From Clostridiales bacterium DTU072 (GTDB taxonomy: Bacteria > Bacillota > Clostridia > Christensenellales > DTU072): a stretch of 35,792 nucleotides of DNA. Positions 33,352 to 35,792 of the stretch are shown here, piece by piece; positions within the stretch are counted from its first letter, which is position 1, and the number at the start of each line of letters is the position of its first letter. The stretch lies in assembly GCA_001512685.1 (NCBI GenBank), contig LFSG01000032.1, positions 26,648 to 62,439 of the forward strand, read 5' to 3'. Both the position numbers and the translations under genes were made by a program. A model generated the notes under the pieces. It saw only the letters and a list, made by a program, of their open reading frames with translations. It had not been told where the DNA came from and did not search any database.

Positions 33352-35586
33352 ATGAAATATATTAATCGCGAATACGGTTTTGAAGGCAGACCGCCTTTTT
33401 TTAAGGATTATGTTGAAATAAAGAGCAAAGGGCCGTCTAAAGAAAATTTCAGATATCCGCAAACGCCTTTGGCCGCGTACGGCCTCTCGTTTTCGCAGCC
33501 CAACGGAGTTATGCTTTGCGGCAAGCTGGGCACTATGTGGGGCGCCAAGATAACTTATCAAAGATTGGGCAAATGGGTGGAAGATAAAGAATTTTTGGAC
33601 AATCCCGGCAATTTCTTTGCCGCCAATAAAGACGGGAGCTTCGCGTATTTTAATCATGGCGACATAACCGCAAGTTTCATTAAATATTCCAAGTCGCAGC
33701 TGGTAATGATAATTTCGGCCATGACAAAGATTAAAATCAGGGTGGAATTTTTTGCGGTAGCTCCCGAGGAAGCCGAAATGCAGGATGCGGACGGAGAATT
33801 GATAAAAGGGAAGGCTTGCCAAAGAGCGGTTATTCCGGGCAAGATACAGTTTACCGATTATGACGCCGAAATAAAAGACCGTTATGAGGTTAGATTTGAA
33901 GACGGCGAAGGGAAAAAGGAGTTTTTTGCGGCCAAAAGCTATTTCCCGGCAAGCACGGTAACGGTTAAAAGCAAATCAATTATTTATGAGTATAATTTAG
34001 ACGCGCAGTTTTCCAGAGCGCCTTTTTTCTTGGCGGTGGGCGATGAAGATATTTATGAAAACATGCCTTCGCTGGAAGAAATCAATGACGGCTCCAGTAA
34101 GACCGAGCTTGTTTTTACCGCCGAAAAGGTGGCGGGCAGCGGCGAATTGGGCGAAAACATCTCCAACGCCGTCAGCAGAAGCGTATGGCATAAAATTTAT
34201 GATCCTTTTACGCTGAGAACCTTATTGGTGGAAGACAGAAACAAATGCAATAAATATTATTCCTATGATTCAACAATGCTTGCGGCGGGAGCTTTAATTC
34301 AAGCGTTAATGGGAGAATATAAGGGAGCGTTTGAACAGATTGAATTGTGCGCATGCGATAAAATTTTGGGAGCGGTGACGGCTTGGATAATTTTTTGCCG
34401 AACAAGAAATCATAAGATAATTGAGAAAATATTGCCTGTTCTGATAGAAAACACCCCAATTGACGGCAACCTAGTCAAGGCGGACAAGATGACCTTGCGC
34501 GAAATCGCGTATAAACAGCAAAATTCTCCGCTCAAAGACATAAAGAATTTGGATATTTACAGTTTGGATATGAGTTGCTATAAGTTGCTTGCTTTGGATA
34601 TAACGCACAGAATGGCGGTTATTGCGGGCAACAAGAAAGCGGAAGAAATATCGCAGGCCCAAAAACGGCTTAAAATGGCTATAAATAAGAATTTATTTAA
34701 TGATAAACTGGGTTTGTATATGGATCGGTATTTGAACGGAGAGTTTTCTTCCATTTACGGAGCCAATTCTTTTTTGCCGCTTATTGCAGGAGCGGTAGAC
34801 GATATAGACAAATTGGAAAAGCTTATTTTGAATTTGAAGGACCCCAAAAAATTCGGCGGCGAATATATGGTGCCTACTTTGCCTAAAAGCCATCCGCTTT
34901 ACGGTAAAAAAACGCTTAATAATTCAGGTCAAGAGATTTATCCTTACGAAAATTACAGGGGAATGATTTCGCCCATTCTCAATTATATGATATATCTTGG
35001 TTTGAAACGGTACGGAGTAAGCGAAATGCAAAGCGCCGTAGCGCTGAGCAGCGCCAGAATGTATTCGAACATACTAAGGGAATACAATATCACCCCTGAT
35101 TTTTATCTACCCGCAAAAAAACTTAAGAACAAAAACATGGTTGAGCATTCTTTAAGCGGCAACCTAATGGGGCTTATGGGCATGACGGAAATGCTGGACG
35201 TGGAATATTTCAGAGACGATATGAAAACGGCGCTAATGTTTGGAACATTGGCCGAAGGCAATCACAGATTGGCTAATATAAAGATAGTGGGACGTAAATT
35301 CAGCATAAATATTTCTGATCAGGAAACTTCGGTAATGATTGACGATGAAGAGTTTTTGAAAGGGAATGGCGGCAAATTCGTTATTCGTCAATTTATCGAA
35401 AACGAAAGGGGGGCGGAATTTATTATTTACAGCAAACAGGACATAACCTTGAATATCACTCTCCCCGTGCTTATTAAATCGGATAAAAGCGCCAATTATG
35501 TTTTTAATGTGGAGAGAGGCAAGCATAAGATTGTTATCGACAAATACAACAAGGTTTATCCCGAAAAGCTGCAATTTAATGTTTGA
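33352..35586 (+). CDS. GH63/GH37-like (alpha/alpha)6 glycosidase-related protein
   Basis: A 744-residue protein with no signal peptide. The N-terminal 270 residues look beta-rich; the middle (about 280-620) is helical and matches the catalytic toroid of GH63/mannosylglycerate-hydrolase-like enzymes: KYYSYDSTMLAAGALIQAL, SSIYGANSFLPLIAGAVD and YPYENYRGMISPILNYMIYL. The last resembles the usual YWRGPVWPPxNYL motif, with the tryptophans replaced. The C-terminal 110 residues form a beta domain. Family placement is by motif memory, so activity and substrate are uncertain. ATG 33352 has GGGAGGT 4 bases upstream and lies 1 base after the rng stop, making it the last gene of the operon. No terminator is obvious after it. 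Confidence 0.78.
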   Translation: MKYINREYGFEGRPPFFKDYVEIKSKGPSKENFRYPQTPLAAYGLSFSQPNGVMLCGKLGTMWGAKITYQRLGKWVEDKEFLDNPGNFFAANKDGSFAYFNHGDITASFIKYSKSQLVMIISAMTKIKIRVEFFAVAPEEAEMQDADGELIKGKACQRAVIPGKIQFTDYDAEIKDRYEVRFEDGEGKKEFFAAKSYFPASTVTVKSKSIIYEYNLDAQFSRAPFFLAVGDEDIYENMPSLEEINDGSSKTELVFTAEKVAGSGELGENISNAVSRSVWHKIYDPFTLRTLLVEDRNKCNKYYSYDSTMLAAGALIQALMGEYKGAFEQIELCACDKILGAVTAWIIFCRTRNHKIIEKILPVLIENTPIDGNLVKADKMTLREIAYKQQNSPLKDIKNLDIYSLDMSCYKLLALDITHRMAVIAGNKKAEEISQAQKRLKMAINKNLFNDKLGLYMDRYLNGEFSSIYGANSFLPLIAGAVDDIDKLEKLILNLKDPKKFGGEYMVPTLPKSHPLYGKKTLNNSGQEIYPYENYRGMISPILNYMIYLGLKRYGVSEMQSAVALSSARMYSNILREYNITPDFYLPAKKLKNKNMVEHSLSGNLMGLMGMTEMLDVEYFRDDMKTALMFGTLAEGNHRLANIKIVGRKFSINISDQETSVMIDDEEFLKGNGGKFVIRQFIENERGAEFIIYSKQDITLNITLPVLIKSDKSANYVFNVERGKHKIVIDKYNKVYPEKLQFNV

Positions 35587-35635
35587 ATTTGACTAAAAAT
35601 TACGATAACCGCAACGGCGTGAAAAGATAAATTGC

Positions 35636-35664
35636 TTGATATAACTATTCGCTTGTGCTATAAT
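35636..35664 (+). promoter_or_regulatory. Promoter of the 3'-terminal gene with overlapping inverted repeats
   Basis: TTGATA (35636-35641), a 17-base spacer and TATAAT (35659-35664) match the consensus at five and six positions. The -10 box is the centre of the perfect inverted repeat TGCTATAATAGCA (35656-35668). The -35 TTGATA is mirrored by TATCAA downstream at 35671-35676. A repressor could bind here, though this may be chance. Confidence 0.75.
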
Positions 35665-35701
35665 AGCAATTATCAAACAACATATATAATTAGGAGGCAA
35701 A

Positions 35702-35792
35702 GTGAACGACAATAACGCATATAAAGGCGAAATTACTTTTCAATCCTTATTTGGATTGGTGAAGAGAAGTTTAGTTAGAATAGTGGTTGTTG
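35702..35792 (+). CDS. N-terminus of an unidentified, probably membrane protein (3' partial)
   Basis: Thirty codons are visible from GTG 35702, behind AGGAGG (35692-35697) and a strong promoter. The residues include EITFQSLFGLVKRSLVRIVVV, a short polar start leading into a basic and hydrophobic stretch that looks like the beginning of a first transmembrane helix. This layout is common in Wzz/YveK-type polysaccharide chain-length regulators, but too little is visible to name it. Confidence 0.7.
   Translation, partial: MNDNNAYKGEITFQSLFGLVKRSLVRIVVV

Overview
The window is chromosomal DNA from a spore-forming, low-to-mid GC Firmicute, most likely an uncultured member of the Clostridia. The evidence is a clear SpoIIID regulator, strong AGGAGG-type ribosome binding sites, frequent GTG and TTG starts, an L27 precursor with a Prp-cleavable N-terminus, and the TIGR03960 radical SAM / DUF2344 / RNase G cluster. 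I see no insertion sequence, integrase, phage gene or CRISPR array. Genes are densely packed and no gap without a gene exceeds about 280 bases.

Layout. Positions 2-6787 are the 3' part of a giant BspA-like leucine-rich-repeat surface protein whose start lies upstream of the window. It is followed by an intrinsic terminator. Next come a cytoplasmic family 2 glycoside hydrolase (6857-8593) and a two-gene heterodimeric ABC exporter (8671-12610). A tRNA-Gln(CUG) follows, with its own consensus promoter and terminator (12607-12761). A three-gene cell-envelope cluster occupies 12887-18505: an SGNH/GDSL hydrolase, a Big2-domain lipoprotein and an exported metallophosphoesterase. A TtcA-like tRNA thiolation enzyme (18593-19348) converges on a leftward PRC-barrel/spoIIID operon (20290-19354). 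Citrate synthase diverges from that operon (20456-21832). It is followed by a membrane-anchored, apparently catalytically dead relative of the metallophosphoesterase (21904-22806). This gene converges on a leftward pair, lysA and a YczE-like membrane protein (24781-22813).

The second half is mostly housekeeping and reads rightward. It holds rplU-prp-rpmA (24979-25892), an OGG1-type DNA glycosylase with a NYN-domain protein (26022-27449), and manA-glcK. Downstream of these is a tightly overlapping chain of radical SAM protein, DUF2344 protein, RNase G and a GH63-like protein (29589-35586). The window ends in the first 30 codons of another gene behind a consensus promoter.

How the parts fit. 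manA and glcK feed hexoses into glycolysis, and citrate synthase and lysA are biosynthetic. rplU-prp-rpmA is the standard ribosomal operon in which Prp trims L27. In many Firmicutes the radical SAM/DUF2344/rng genes sit just upstream of rplU; here they lie about 4 kb downstream. The least explained parts are the envelope cluster at 12.9-18.5 kb with its dead-enzyme paralogue at 21.9 kb, the three-supermodule LRR protein, and the GH63-like gene fused into the rng operon. I found no clear example of a wholly new defence or mobile system.
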